Of a stretch of 64,000 bases of DNA, positions 19,153-29,102 are shown one piece after another (the stretch's first letter is position 1; every line of letters starts with the position of its first letter). This DNA is from Carboxylicivirga sp964602515 (GTDB lineage: Bacteria > Bacteroidota > Bacteroidia > Bacteroidales > Marinilabiliaceae). Both the position numbers and the translations under genes were made by a program. Where the stretch lies: contig CAZRRJ010000001.1 of assembly GCA_964602515.1 (NCBI GenBank), positions 372,001 to 436,000 of the forward strand, given 5' to 3'. The notes beneath the pieces were generated by a model. That model saw nothing but the letters and a program-made list of their open reading frames with translations. It ran no database searches and was not told the origin of the DNA.

Positions 19153-20502
19153 ATGAAAAAAAGAACATTATTAATATATACAGCCATAGTATTGTTGACA
19201 TCATGTCAGGATTGGCTAACCATTCAGCCCGAAACAAAATCGACTAAAAACGAGATGTTTTCTACTGATGCCGGATTTAGAGATTTGCTTAATGGTGCTT
19301 ATTATTCTTTGGGACAAACTTACTCTCCTTCGGGACCACTAATAAGAGAAGAGATTGAATACCTGGCCTCGCAGTGGCATACACCCTCTTCGGGAGCGCC
19401 AAAAGAACTTAACGATCATGAGTATGAATCAGAAAGTGTAGATGCCAGCCTTAAAAAGATGTTTGAATCTATGTACACCGTTTTGGTCAACCTAAATGTA
19501 CTGATTGATGCATTGGAAAATGAAGAAGGAGTATTGAACGAAAGAAATAAAGCTTTGTATTTTGGACAGGCACTAGCCATGCGTGCTTACGTTAATTTTG
19601 ACCTGTTGCGTTTATTTGGGCCGGTTCCCACCGAAGTTAACAAAAGCAAACGTTATCTGCCTTATCCTAAAAAGGCTCAGATTGAATATCACGAGTATTT
19701 TACTTACGATGAATTCAGAAAGCATTTGGAAGATGATATGGATAAAGCGGTATTTTATTTGGACAAAGACGAAAATAAAACATACTCAATTAGCAGACTT
19801 CGCTTTAATTATTATGCGGCAAAAGCCTTACAGGCCAGATATTATTTGTGGGTTTGTAATAAAGAAAGAGCAAAAGAATGTGCCGAAATAGTTTTGGAAC
19901 GTTCAAAGTATGATTCTGCGGAAAAACCGTTTGTTTTAGCAACACATGCAAATATGGCAGGTAGCCTTATGCCGTTTTTTGAATGCGAAAACATTGTAGG
20001 AGTGCATGTATATGCTTCTTTTACCTTATCACCACAAGGAAAACATTATACATCCGGCAAAATTATAGATGAAATGTTTGAAAATGATTTAACTGATTTA
20101 AGATACTCACATTGGCACAGAATGAGTTTTGAAGAAGGTTTTGGAATAAAAATGATGCCCAAAAAGTTTGTTCTAGATGATAAGTCACAGGAGAACGTTA
20201 TACATACACCACTTATACGTTTAAGCGAAATCTATTTCATCCTGATGGAATGTTCCGGTTTAGAACAGGCAAATGAATTATACACCGAGTTTTGTATAGC
20301 AAGAGGAATCTCGTTTAGAAGCTTGACTGAAAGTAACTTAAAAAATCGCATCATAAATGAATCACGTCGGGAGTTTTCATGCGAAGGACAATTGTTTTAT
20401 TTATATAAAAGACTATTTCTTAATCAAATACCCAATAACTCTAAAGGGCTAAATACCTCTTCATATGTATTACCTATTCCGTCAGCCGAATTTTTAAATT
20501 AA
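19153..20502 (+). CDS. SusD/RagB-family lipoprotein
   Basis: From ATG 19153 the protein is 449 residues with lipobox LLTSC and the SusD start QDWLTIQPETKST. A TTG eight codons upstream (19129) is a less likely start. Helical TPR-like segments (QALAMRAYVNFDLLRLFG, NYYAAKALQARYYLW) and the C-terminal block ESRREFSCEGQLFYLYKRL are typical of the RagB/SusD superfamily. It is the surface ligand-binding lid of the SusC protein encoded 46 bp upstream. It is relatively short for the family. Confidence 0.92.
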   Translation: MKKRTLLIYTAIVLLTSCQDWLTIQPETKSTKNEMFSTDAGFRDLLNGAYYSLGQTYSPSGPLIREEIEYLASQWHTPSSGAPKELNDHEYESESVDASLKKMFESMYTVLVNLNVLIDALENEEGVLNERNKALYFGQALAMRAYVNFDLLRLFGPVPTEVNKSKRYLPYPKKAQIEYHEYFTYDEFRKHLEDDMDKAVFYLDKDENKTYSISRLRFNYYAAKALQARYYLWVCNKERAKECAEIVLERSKYDSAEKPFVLATHANMAGSLMPFFECENIVGVHVYASFTLSPQGKHYTSGKIIDEMFENDLTDLRYSHWHRMSFEEGFGIKMMPKKFVLDDKSQENVIHTPLIRLSEIYFILMECSGLEQANELYTEFCIARGISFRSLTESNLKNRIINESRREFSCEGQLFYLYKRLFLNQIPNNSKGLNTSSYVLPIPSAEFLN

Positions 20503-20624
20503 ATAATGACCAACAAAGATGAAACATATAAAACCAGCCATGAGAATAACTAAACCCTTTTCATACAGCGAATAACCCAAATAAGCTGGTTTAGTGTGGT
20601 AATTGAAAACTAAATATACAAACC

Positions 20625-21467
20625 ATGAAACATTATTCATTATATACATTAATAATATTTTTATTCCTGCTGACTGCCTGTAAAAAAGAGGAAGTTCATA
20701 AATATTTGGGAAATAATTATATCCAGTTTGCCAAAGAAGAAAATGAGGGGGTAGATAAAATACCCGTGTTTTCCTTTGCCTACAGCCCTGAAGATGTAAT
20801 GCTCGATACCATTTGGCTAAACGCTCAAATATCCGGCGATATAGTTTCCCGCAAACGCTATTATAAAGTGAGACAGGCCGTACATTATCAATATGTGAGA
20901 GAGTATGATAACGAAGGAGTGTTAATTAGTGAAGTTTTGGAAAAAACACCCCAGCAGGCCATTCCTAATGTGCACTATGTACCTTTTGACGATGCCGAAT
21001 ATTTAAAATACTGTTATGTCGATAATAATAAAGTTAACCTACAGGTGCCGGTTATTCTAAAAAGAGACCCTTCTCTAAAGGATACTGATTTTCTTTTAAG
21101 CGTTGAGTTTATTGACTCAGATGATTTTGAAGTTGGAGACTATGAATTAAAAAAGTACAACCTATATATATCCGACAATGTATCTTACCCCGAGTTTTGG
21201 CCCGAAGGTGGCACTACGATAAATTCTAAATTTAACTCTTTAGTTTTTGGTAAGTATGGCCCTGTTAAACATCGTCTTATGATTCAGGTAACGGGTAAAC
21301 CCTGGGATGATACATTTATGGAAGCAGTAACCTATGAAGAACGATTAATATACAAGAATATATGTATCAAGGCATTAGATGATATTAATAAAGAGCGTGC
21401 CGACAAAGGAGAGCCACCATTAATGGAAGATCCTGCTTTTGTATATGGCCCTGTTAAATTTAACTAG
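20625..21467 (+). CDS. DUF4843-family lipoprotein
   Basis: The 280-residue protein has the lipobox LLTAC and the early YIQFA strand followed by VFSFAY and DTIWLNAQISGD, the pattern of DUF4843 proteins. These occur in Bacteroidota next to SusCD and PKD-like lipoproteins and are probably surface-exposed accessory binding proteins, but no function is known to me. It lies in the same direction between SusD and the PKD-like gene. Confidence 0.82.
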   Translation: MKHYSLYTLIIFLFLLTACKKEEVHKYLGNNYIQFAKEENEGVDKIPVFSFAYSPEDVMLDTIWLNAQISGDIVSRKRYYKVRQAVHYQYVREYDNEGVLISEVLEKTPQQAIPNVHYVPFDDAEYLKYCYVDNNKVNLQVPVILKRDPSLKDTDFLLSVEFIDSDDFEVGDYELKKYNLYISDNVSYPEFWPEGGTTINSKFNSLVFGKYGPVKHRLMIQVTGKPWDDTFMEAVTYEERLIYKNICIKALDDINKERADKGEPPLMEDPAFVYGPVKFN

Positions 21468-21607
21468 CCATACATTATAATGAGCATCAAAACTAAATTA
21501 TTAATAGCGATAAGCATAGTCAAAATCGACAAATTTTAAAGCACATTTCCCTTAGGGAAACAATAGAAGTGGCAGGTTTTGTTTAGAAATTTTAAAATGA
21601 TAGACAC

Positions 21608-23215
21608 ATGAAAATAAACAGGTATATATACGGCTTTATATTGCTTTTAGCACTAAGCATTAATAGTTGTTACAAAGATTTGGGCAATTATGATTACACT
21701 CGGCTTAACGAAATTGAAATCACCAATGTTGAAGCATTATATCCGGGGCAGGAAGTATTTAAAGATACACTCATTATTAATCCGATTATAAAATTTGGTG
21801 ATGAAGACAATGACGCTTTTTCGGGAGTGTGGTTTATAAAAAAAGAAGGAATTTGGTTAGATACTATTGCCAAAGGTATAGATCTGGAATTGCCAATAAC
21901 CATAAGCGGGCGACACGATCTTGTGTTAGAATTAACTTACGAAAGACTAAATCTGAAGTATTACTTCGATGCCACGTTTGAAGCGAGTTCTCATATGGAA
22001 CGTGGTTATTATATTTTAAAAGAAACACAGGATGGAAATACTGATATGGATGCATTTCTTCTTTTAAAAGCCGATAGCATACAGGAAAGTTTTAACCTGA
22101 TAAGTTCTGTATTAAAAGAACCGTTGCTTGGCAAACCTGTAGATATTGACTACTGGGACTGGGTATGGCATGACGAAACAGTTACCGATTCTGTAATAAC
22201 AAGAACCGATAGGGTAATCAGACCTGTGAGTGAAAAAGAACTGGCTATTTTTCGAATGCAGGATTTCTCTTACTTAGGAAATTTTAGTACAATACTGTCT
22301 GACGATATTCCGTTTGCAGAGCGTAATATTGAAGCAATGATAAGCATATATGAAACCACATTTTTATTTTATAATGGTGGAAAAATGCGACTTTTAGGTA
22401 ATGCTGGAATGTACCAGACATCACACTTTATTCCTGATTTTCCGGGAAACTATGAACTTGAGCCCTGTGTTAGCTCACAAAAAAATGGTTCAGCTTTATT
22501 ATTTGATAAAACCGCCGGCTCTATTGTCGGATTAAACGGTATTTCTAACTCAACATTTTCGATATTGCCTGATACTGCTATCTCGTTTTTTCCCTCTCTT
22601 AATTTTCAGGCTACAAACGGAACTGTAAATAAGCTCTCCAATGTTAACTTAAAGTACTGCGGACGGGCCAATAGCGAAAAAGGCATTCCTCCGTTGGGGC
22701 GTATGGATGAAACAGCCTACTTTTTATTCGAAAAACAGCAATATCCCGATTCATTATTGCTCTATCAGCTTAGTCTTGGTCCAATTGCAGGAGGTCAGCA
22801 AAATGCATTTTTAAGCTTGATAAGTATTGATACACTCAAAAATACTTATGTTTTAAAAGGAGCCAAACATTATGCCATGCATAGTAAAGGCGAGTACTTA
22901 TATTTTAACAATGGCAGTAAGGTGTACTATTACAACTTTGAACAAATGCGCGATAATATGGTACTGGATTTTGGAGGAGAAGAGGTTACTTACCTGAGAC
23001 ATGTTAGGTGGACTGCTGACTTGGAGGGGTATAATTTCAATTGCCTTTTGGTAGGAACATACTCTGCCGGAAAATACAAGTTGTATTTTTATGAAATGTC
23101 GGGGGCACTCCCTGCAACCCAACCTATGCGTATACTGGAAGGTGAGGGTAAAATAAAAACCTTTGTTTATACCAATCCGGTGAGCAAAATAGACAATTTC
23201 TATATATATCAGTAA
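21608..23215 (+). CDS. PKD-like family lipoprotein
   Basis: The 535-residue protein has lipobox INSC and begins YKDLGNYDYTRLNEIEI, the signature of PKD-like family lipoproteins that accompany DUF4843 genes in Sus-like loci. The N-terminal part (about 25-130) forms Ig/PKD-like strands and the rest looks like a beta-propeller (repeated short WTADLEG, YLYFNNGSKVYYYNF segments). No catalytic motif is visible. A ligand-binding role on the cell surface is the reasonable guess. Confidence 0.8.
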   Translation: MKINRYIYGFILLLALSINSCYKDLGNYDYTRLNEIEITNVEALYPGQEVFKDTLIINPIIKFGDEDNDAFSGVWFIKKEGIWLDTIAKGIDLELPITISGRHDLVLELTYERLNLKYYFDATFEASSHMERGYYILKETQDGNTDMDAFLLLKADSIQESFNLISSVLKEPLLGKPVDIDYWDWVWHDETVTDSVITRTDRVIRPVSEKELAIFRMQDFSYLGNFSTILSDDIPFAERNIEAMISIYETTFLFYNGGKMRLLGNAGMYQTSHFIPDFPGNYELEPCVSSQKNGSALLFDKTAGSIVGLNGISNSTFSILPDTAISFFPSLNFQATNGTVNKLSNVNLKYCGRANSEKGIPPLGRMDETAYFLFEKQQYPDSLLLYQLSLGPIAGGQQNAFLSLISIDTLKNTYVLKGAKHYAMHSKGEYLYFNNGSKVYYYNFEQMRDNMVLDFGGEEVTYLRHVRWTADLEGYNFNCLLVGTYSAGKYKLYFYEMSGALPATQPMRILEGEGKIKTFVYTNPVSKIDNFYIYQ

Positions 23216-23226
23216 AATATAAAGCC

Positions 23227-25827
23227 ATGAAACATATACATTATATACTCTGCTTTTTTCTTTTGGCATTTATGTCATCATGTAATGAAAACAAACTCAC
23301 AGATGCATTTGCCAAAAGTGGGATTCTTGAAGTAGAAGAAGAGGTATTACAGTTTAAGCCCCAAAGTGAGGCAAAAACTATTGAAATTAAGGGTGTTATA
23401 ATCTTCGATGTCGATACATCCAAAACAGAACAGTGGTGTAGCCTAGTAAAAATTGAAGACTATGATGCAAGTAATTTTATTACTTGTTACATAAACGAGA
23501 ATACAGGCTCCAAAGAGCGTGAAACCTCATTTGACTTGATTAGTGGTGAGCAAAGATTAACTATGACAGTAAAACAACTGGGCAACAGTCCGCAGATACT
23601 GTTGCAGGCTGACAGTACGTATATCGGGCGCGACACAGCCCTATTAAGGGTTAATATTGTTAGTAATGTAGACTATAAGCTTGTTAGCGAAAATCAAGAC
23701 TGGTTTACTTATAACCAAGAAGTAAAAGAAGACAGCAGTAACTATTTAATACTAGCAGTTAGTCCTAATAATACCGGGGCAGAACGAATTGGTAAAATCA
23801 CTTTTGACTCTGATGTTGATGAGGCCGATAAATCTTTTGTACTTATGCAATCGTCTGAACGGATTGATTATAAGTTGTCAGGAGAAGAATCTGTAACAGG
23901 AAATATTAAAATTAAGATTATCTCTGCCAATGCTTCATCAACCCTTGGAGAAAAGCGAATAACCCTGTCGTATGATGAAGATAAAGTATCACATTACCAG
24001 TCTGAATGGCAGGACATAAGAGAAAATCCGCTGTTTTTGGAATATATGCTCGAAAGCAGCAGCCCTCTTGACTATATTCAATACACTCCTTTTAGCGGAG
24101 ATACAGATAAAGGATTTAAACTGATTGAAATATGGATTAAAACAGAAGATGTTGATTATCAGTTAGCAAAAGTGCATGTATTTGTTAATACTGGTGATGC
24201 TCAAACCATAAGTTTGAACAGCAGCTTTGAAAAGCCAGTTTCGGTAAAATTTGTTATTAAGTCAACTCAAGGGGCAGAAACCGATGGAATGATATCAGCT
24301 AACTGCGCTGAAATAGGTTTTTACTCAACATCATCACCCTATGCCAATATTTTTACCGATGTTTCAGCAGGCGAGTTGCGTGCCAGTGTAAGCATAAGCG
24401 ATATATTAAACATGGAAGACGAGTTTTACCGAAACATTGCCTATCATTTGTATTACGGTACTTATAATATGGCTCGTGTACGTTACTACGAACCTTATTC
24501 AAATATCAAACATTATAAAATGAGCGGAACGTATGGTACTTTAGATAATGCAACAGGTATTGCTGTTGAGCAGTGGGAATCTGTTATTGTACTTGCTGCT
24601 TTAGAAGATAAAAATGTAAATCTAAAGTTATTAAACCCTGCATCACCCAGTGAGTTTATGCTTTATAAAATTGACGAAGGAGTTAACCGGTTTACAATGA
24701 ATTTCTCGGGGCATTTATATATCGACTATCTGACACCGTTAGCAGCAGAAGAATCGGTACATATTCATATAGCAGGTGGACAATATAACGGAATTTATAA
24801 AAATGGGGATGCCGATATTGATTTTAACAAAAGCAAATCGGAATATATTGATTTACAGGGTGAAAAAGCACACCTTTTATTTAGAAAAGAAGACCTTAAA
24901 AGTGCACCATCTCTAAGTGGATTACTAAATAAGTATGATCAGCTGGTTACTTTGCAACAAAAGTTTATTGGTTTACAGAAATATAATATCGGGATAAAAA
25001 ACCGGATGTCTTTTGTTGCAGTTAAAGAACCTGTGCATATGGTAGCAGGACGTATAGAATGTATGGTTCATAAAATGGATATGCTATGCAACCCTGATGC
25101 AATGGAAGGAGAAATATTGTGGGATTTACTGCATAAAATAGGTGATGTACACACAATAATTCCAATGTATTATACTAAATTAATTGAAACAATACCGAAC
25201 CTTTATGCATTGTATATCGAAAAAGAACTTGGTGTAAGTAATACCTCATACATTGATAAGCAAACACTTTATACCGATGCATTTAATAATATATTACTGC
25301 CGGAGGCATTATTAAGTGATTTTAATTCAGGGTATAACTTGGCAAATGAAAGAATTGTTCCTTTTTGGCAGTTGGAGTTATACGCATCAGAAGTACTTAA
25401 TATGCCTGATTTTTATGCCGACATGCATAAAAACTTACAACGAACCCCTCCGTTGTTACAAAATTTTTCAACAGAAGCATCCAAACTGTTTCAACTTGAC
25501 TTATCATCATTTTGTAAAGCGTGGGGCTTTGGTTCAATTAGTGAAGCCCCATACGTACCGGCTCCCGGAGGGTTAATATACCTTACCGAAGAAAATGTGG
25601 AATTATTTAAAAATCCACAGCCACCGGTGGCAGGAACATACATGCGATCAGGCAATAATATTACAGTTAATAATTCAGAAAACATTGTTGCCTTTAAGGT
25701 AAGACATAACTATTTCCCTGACCAAATTTTTATGAAGCCCCAATTTACTGTTGAAATCTGGAAGTCTTCAATGGCTGTTATTGGCATTGGAGCTAATGGT
25801 GAAGAAGTTATTATTGAAGCGCAATAA
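23227..25827 (+). CDS. BACON/M60-like lipoprotein with destroyed protease site
   Basis: The 866-residue protein has lipobox MSSC and one or two BACON-type Ig domains (about 35-215, VDYKLVSENQDWFTY). Residues of about 370-740 match the layout of M60 (enhancin-like) peptidases: WESVIV, FRKEDLKSAPSLSGLLNKYD, ILWDLLHKIGDVHT, LIETIPNLYALYIEK, IVPFWQLELYA and NMPDFYADMHK. In active members the fourth block is W-x-x-x-HEYGH; here it reads His636-Lys-Ile-Gly-Asp640, so the catalytic Glu and second zinc His are gone. It is probably a non-catalytic protein- or glycoprotein-binding subunit. It starts 11 bp after the PKD-like gene. The M60 relation is from motif order, not an alignment. Confidence 0.72.
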   Translation: MKHIHYILCFFLLAFMSSCNENKLTDAFAKSGILEVEEEVLQFKPQSEAKTIEIKGVIIFDVDTSKTEQWCSLVKIEDYDASNFITCYINENTGSKERETSFDLISGEQRLTMTVKQLGNSPQILLQADSTYIGRDTALLRVNIVSNVDYKLVSENQDWFTYNQEVKEDSSNYLILAVSPNNTGAERIGKITFDSDVDEADKSFVLMQSSERIDYKLSGEESVTGNIKIKIISANASSTLGEKRITLSYDEDKVSHYQSEWQDIRENPLFLEYMLESSSPLDYIQYTPFSGDTDKGFKLIEIWIKTEDVDYQLAKVHVFVNTGDAQTISLNSSFEKPVSVKFVIKSTQGAETDGMISANCAEIGFYSTSSPYANIFTDVSAGELRASVSISDILNMEDEFYRNIAYHLYYGTYNMARVRYYEPYSNIKHYKMSGTYGTLDNATGIAVEQWESVIVLAALEDKNVNLKLLNPASPSEFMLYKIDEGVNRFTMNFSGHLYIDYLTPLAAEESVHIHIAGGQYNGIYKNGDADIDFNKSKSEYIDLQGEKAHLLFRKEDLKSAPSLSGLLNKYDQLVTLQQKFIGLQKYNIGIKNRMSFVAVKEPVHMVAGRIECMVHKMDMLCNPDAMEGEILWDLLHKIGDVHTIIPMYYTKLIETIPNLYALYIEKELGVSNTSYIDKQTLYTDAFNNILLPEALLSDFNSGYNLANERIVPFWQLELYASEVLNMPDFYADMHKNLQRTPPLLQNFSTEASKLFQLDLSSFCKAWGFGSISEAPYVPAPGGLIYLTEENVELFKNPQPPVAGTYMRSGNNITVNNSENIVAFKVRHNYFPDQIFMKPQFTVEIWKSSMAVIGIGANGEEVIIEAQ

Positions 25828-25854
25828 ATTAATTACAAAGCAGCAATATTTAAA

Positions 25855-25897
25855 TTTTCAGAGTCCGGGCGTATCAAATACATCCTGACTCTGAAAA
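25855..25897. terminator. Inverted repeat after the M60-like gene, possible terminator
   Basis: TTTTCAGAGTC at 25855-25865 is an exact reverse complement of 25887-25897, with a 21-nt loop. It lies 28 bp after the stop. No U-run follows on the plus strand, so it may only attenuate transcription into the thioredoxin genes or stabilise the upstream mRNA. Confidence 0.5.
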
Positions 25898-25982
25898 ACT
25901 TATAGCAACTCAAGATAGTAAACCATTAATCTAAATAAATCAAGCATCTTATTAATGCTTATCATATGAAAAGAACAAAACA

Positions 25983-27371
25983 ATGAAACAATTTTTTGTT
26001 ATATTAATTTTTGCCAGCTTATCATTTACTGCATTTGCACAGGTAGAAATAAAAGTAAAAGGAGTAACTACAAATCTGGTGTTTGCAACACGGTATTCTA
26101 ATTTGAAAGATAAAGCATTAGCCCAAGTAAAGAATGGCGAAGTGGCTGTTTTGAATCTCAAAGAGATTGATACAGAAACAATGGTTTTGCTAGGCTGTAA
26201 TGAAGATGTTTATTTTTTATGGTTAAAGCCGGGTGAAACCATTGAGGTTGATGCTCAAACAGGAATAATAAAAGGAGGTAATACTAAAATAAACAAGTAC
26301 TTGGAAACATGGAAAAAGGATTTCCTATGGAATAAAAACTCAGTACTGCAAAATCATTTTATGTACCTTGTTGTACGACGAGATCTTGAGGTTCATAATA
26401 TGGATGAATTTTTTAGTCCTGATTTTGTAGATAAACTAAAGGCAGATAAGAAGAGGCAACTGGAAGATGTGAGACTAAAAAAAATAAGTAATAAGAATTT
26501 TGTTGAATATTTTAATAGGTTTATTGAGTGTAACTATAAGTATACACTGGTAAATATACCTGCCATTGTTACCCATAGTGGAAAACAGGAAGTTCCTGTA
26601 GCAATATTAAAGGAAATTACAGCATTTGATATGGAGCAAAATGACTTTATAAACAACTATTATAAAGATGATTTAATTAATGGTTATATACGGGCTCATG
26701 AAGAGTTGAAATCGGTTGAACCTACATTAACTGATTATATCTTCCAAAAGGCTAAAGTGTTTAATAATCGTGATTTAAGGGAGTATTATGTGCTGAATGA
26801 ATTAGGTAAGCTTATAAAAAGAAAAGAGTCCTTATATGTTAAAGATCTATTTGATTCTTCCCGTTCTCTTATAACAACAGAGGCAGGTAAAAAAGAATTT
26901 GAGGAATTGTATGCAAAGCAGGTTCCTAATGTTTATGATAATAAAAAGGTTTACCCTTTAAAAGCCTACGATTTAGATAATAGGGAAATTACTCTGGATA
27001 AATTTAAGGGGAAGTATGTATATATTGACGTTTGGGCTACTTGGTGCGGACCTTGTAAGCAAATGACTCGACACTTTGTAGAGTTAGCTGAAAAATACAA
27101 GGATAAAAATATTGTATTTTTATCTCTGTCTGCAGACAAAAATAGCGTTGAAAGTAAATGGCGGGAATATGTTAATGAACATTTAGGCTCAAATTGTATT
27201 ACAGCTTGGACAAAAAGCGGTTTTAACAATGCATTTGTACAGTATTATAAAATTAATTCAATACCACGGTTTATGTTAATCGACCCGGATGGTAATGTTT
27301 TTTCCAATAAATTTTGGACACCAAATGATCCGAGGGTAGAAATTCTTTTAAAACAACTATTAACACAATAA
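25983..27371 (+). CDS. TlpA-type thioredoxin-fold periplasmic protein 1
   Basis: The 462-residue protein has a type I signal peptide (cut near FAQ, about residue 20), an N-terminal beta domain and helical middle, then a TlpA/AhpC-TSA domain from about residue 320. The active site is WCGPC with Cys355 and Cys358, and the cis-proline loop is SIPRFMLID. Such proteins reduce or exchange disulfides in the periplasm. It is the first of three related genes, followed at 119 bp by the second. Unlike the next two it has no lipobox, so it may be soluble. Confidence 0.88.
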   Translation: MKQFFVILIFASLSFTAFAQVEIKVKGVTTNLVFATRYSNLKDKALAQVKNGEVAVLNLKEIDTETMVLLGCNEDVYFLWLKPGETIEVDAQTGIIKGGNTKINKYLETWKKDFLWNKNSVLQNHFMYLVVRRDLEVHNMDEFFSPDFVDKLKADKKRQLEDVRLKKISNKNFVEYFNRFIECNYKYTLVNIPAIVTHSGKQEVPVAILKEITAFDMEQNDFINNYYKDDLINGYIRAHEELKSVEPTLTDYIFQKAKVFNNRDLREYYVLNELGKLIKRKESLYVKDLFDSSRSLITTEAGKKEFEELYAKQVPNVYDNKKVYPLKAYDLDNREITLDKFKGKYVYIDVWATWCGPCKQMTRHFVELAEKYKDKNIVFLSLSADKNSVESKWREYVNEHLGSNCITAWTKSGFNNAFVQYYKINSIPRFMLIDPDGNVFSNKFWTPNDPRVEILLKQLLTQ

Positions 27372-27490
27372 AAACCGGGCTTTCTTTAATTTATAAATTA
27401 AGCTATACTGTAAGTTTAATACAAATACTTTACGTACTAATAAATAAGTCTGTTTGGAGTTTTTAGGCAGATACTACTGAAGAAAATAAT

Positions 27491-28912
27491 ATGAATTATA
27501 TAAAAAAATGGATATCGGTATTTACAGCATTAGTAATCGTATTAATGTCCTGTTCGGCTAAAGATAAACGGTTTGCTACTATTAAAGGATATTTTAATGG
27601 CAATGCAGCAGGTAAGGAAATACAACTGTCTAAAGTTGAACACGGGGCAAAAGTAAAAGTAGGCACAACAAAAGTTGCCGCTAATGGAAATTTTGCTTTC
27701 ACCTGCTCTGTTGATGAGCCGGGTATTTTTGTTGTTAATGTTATATCAACCAAAACACAACGTAATGTAAATAAAGATCATGATTTGAAGCGTTTTTATT
27801 TAGAAAATGGAGTAGAAATAGACATTAATTTACGCGAAGGAGATTACGAACTATTAAAAACAAACAGCCGTAAAAATAAACTATTAAGCCAATGGAATAG
27901 TCAAATAGATACGACTCATACTTATTCACATGGCTTCTTCTATTTTCCTGCTACCTATGATGATTACTTTCCGTTATTGCCAGGTTTTGTAGAGGAAATG
28001 AAAGCCTTTAAAAGCAAAATAAACAGCGGCGACCCAAAGTTTGATGAATTGCTTAAGCTAATGGTAGAAACTGACATGGCAGGCTCAGCTCTCAGGATGG
28101 TTCAAAGTCCTCGCACTAAACATCCTAAGCGTGAGCAATTTCCTGTCTATTACGATACAATTCTTGCCGAACAGGCTCCACAATCTATGCGCTTATTAGA
28201 ACTCCCCGGAGGACGTTTTTATATTACCTGTTTTGTTGATTTATTTATGAAAAATAAACCTAAATCAAACTCAAAAGAAGAGTACCTTACGACATGTATG
28301 TCAAGTATTAAAAACGACACACTTAAAGCTTATTTTATTCTGAGCAATTTAAGATATTACAAATCTTACGATGATAATTATATAGCGTTTAGAAAAAAAG
28401 TTGAGCCTTATTTTATCAATACATACCAGAAAGAAAAACTCAAAGAATATGAGTTAAGTATTAGAACATTTGAAAAAGGAACACCAGCTTTTGATTTTTC
28501 CGGTAAAGATGTTGAAGGCAAAGAGTATAAATTATCCGACTTTAAAGGCAATGTTGTATATGTAGATGTTTGGGCAACTTGGTGTGGGCCATGCAAAGTA
28601 GAAATACCGCCATTAAAAGAACTGGAAAAGAAATTTCATGGAGAAACAATAACATTCCTAAGCATCTCGCTTGATGAGCATAAAAATCATCAAAAGTGGG
28701 TAGATTTTGTAAAAGAAAAGGAATTAAAAGGCGTTCAGTTAATTGCAGATAAGGCTTTTGATTCAGATGTTGCAAAAACGTATGATATAAAAGGCATACC
28801 CCGTTTTATGATTTTTGATAAAGAAGGAAAAATAGTAACAACCGATGCACCACGTCCATCGAATGAGTCAATAGAAAATATGCTGCGTAACCTTATAAAA
28901 GTTCAGAATTAA
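27491..28912 (+). CDS. TlpA-type thioredoxin-fold lipoprotein 2
   Basis: The 473-residue protein has lipobox VLMSC, a DUF4369-like N-terminal beta domain (ATIKGYFNGNAAGKEIQL), a helical middle and a C-terminal TlpA domain (FDFSGKDVEGKEYKLSDFKG) with WCGPC (Cys365, Cys368) and the cis-Pro loop GIPRFMIFD. It is expected in the outer or inner membrane facing the periplasm, doing thiol-disulfide exchange. It is clearly diverged from its two neighbours outside the thioredoxin domain, so the three genes are not recent duplicates. Confidence 0.88.
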   Translation: MNYIKKWISVFTALVIVLMSCSAKDKRFATIKGYFNGNAAGKEIQLSKVEHGAKVKVGTTKVAANGNFAFTCSVDEPGIFVVNVISTKTQRNVNKDHDLKRFYLENGVEIDINLREGDYELLKTNSRKNKLLSQWNSQIDTTHTYSHGFFYFPATYDDYFPLLPGFVEEMKAFKSKINSGDPKFDELLKLMVETDMAGSALRMVQSPRTKHPKREQFPVYYDTILAEQAPQSMRLLELPGGRFYITCFVDLFMKNKPKSNSKEEYLTTCMSSIKNDTLKAYFILSNLRYYKSYDDNYIAFRKKVEPYFINTYQKEKLKEYELSIRTFEKGTPAFDFSGKDVEGKEYKLSDFKGNVVYVDVWATWCGPCKVEIPPLKELEKKFHGETITFLSISLDEHKNHQKWVDFVKEKELKGVQLIADKAFDSDVAKTYDIKGIPRFMIFDKEGKIVTTDAPRPSNESIENMLRNLIKVQN

Positions 28913-28977
28913 CAGGGCAAAAGAATTCGTATTGTATTAAAGTACTTTTTGTATTAGTCAGCAAAGATGCAACCCTA

Positions 28978-29008
28978 CTATCTAAGCATTTTATAAGTGC
29001 TTAGGTAG
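28978..29008 (+). repeat. Intergenic hairpin between thioredoxin genes 2 and 3
   Basis: An 11-bp stem with one mismatch (28978-28988 with 28998-29008, core CTAAGCA) and 9-nt loop. There is no T-run, so it may be an mRNA-stability or attenuation element rather than a full terminator. Confidence 0.4.
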
Positions 29009-29102
29009 TTGTAAATAATAAGTGAGGGGAGTCCCAGTAACTTAACTTGCAAAAGAAGTGCTGTTTGTAAGTGAAATTTAACAAGCTTTGAATAAAAACA
29101 TA

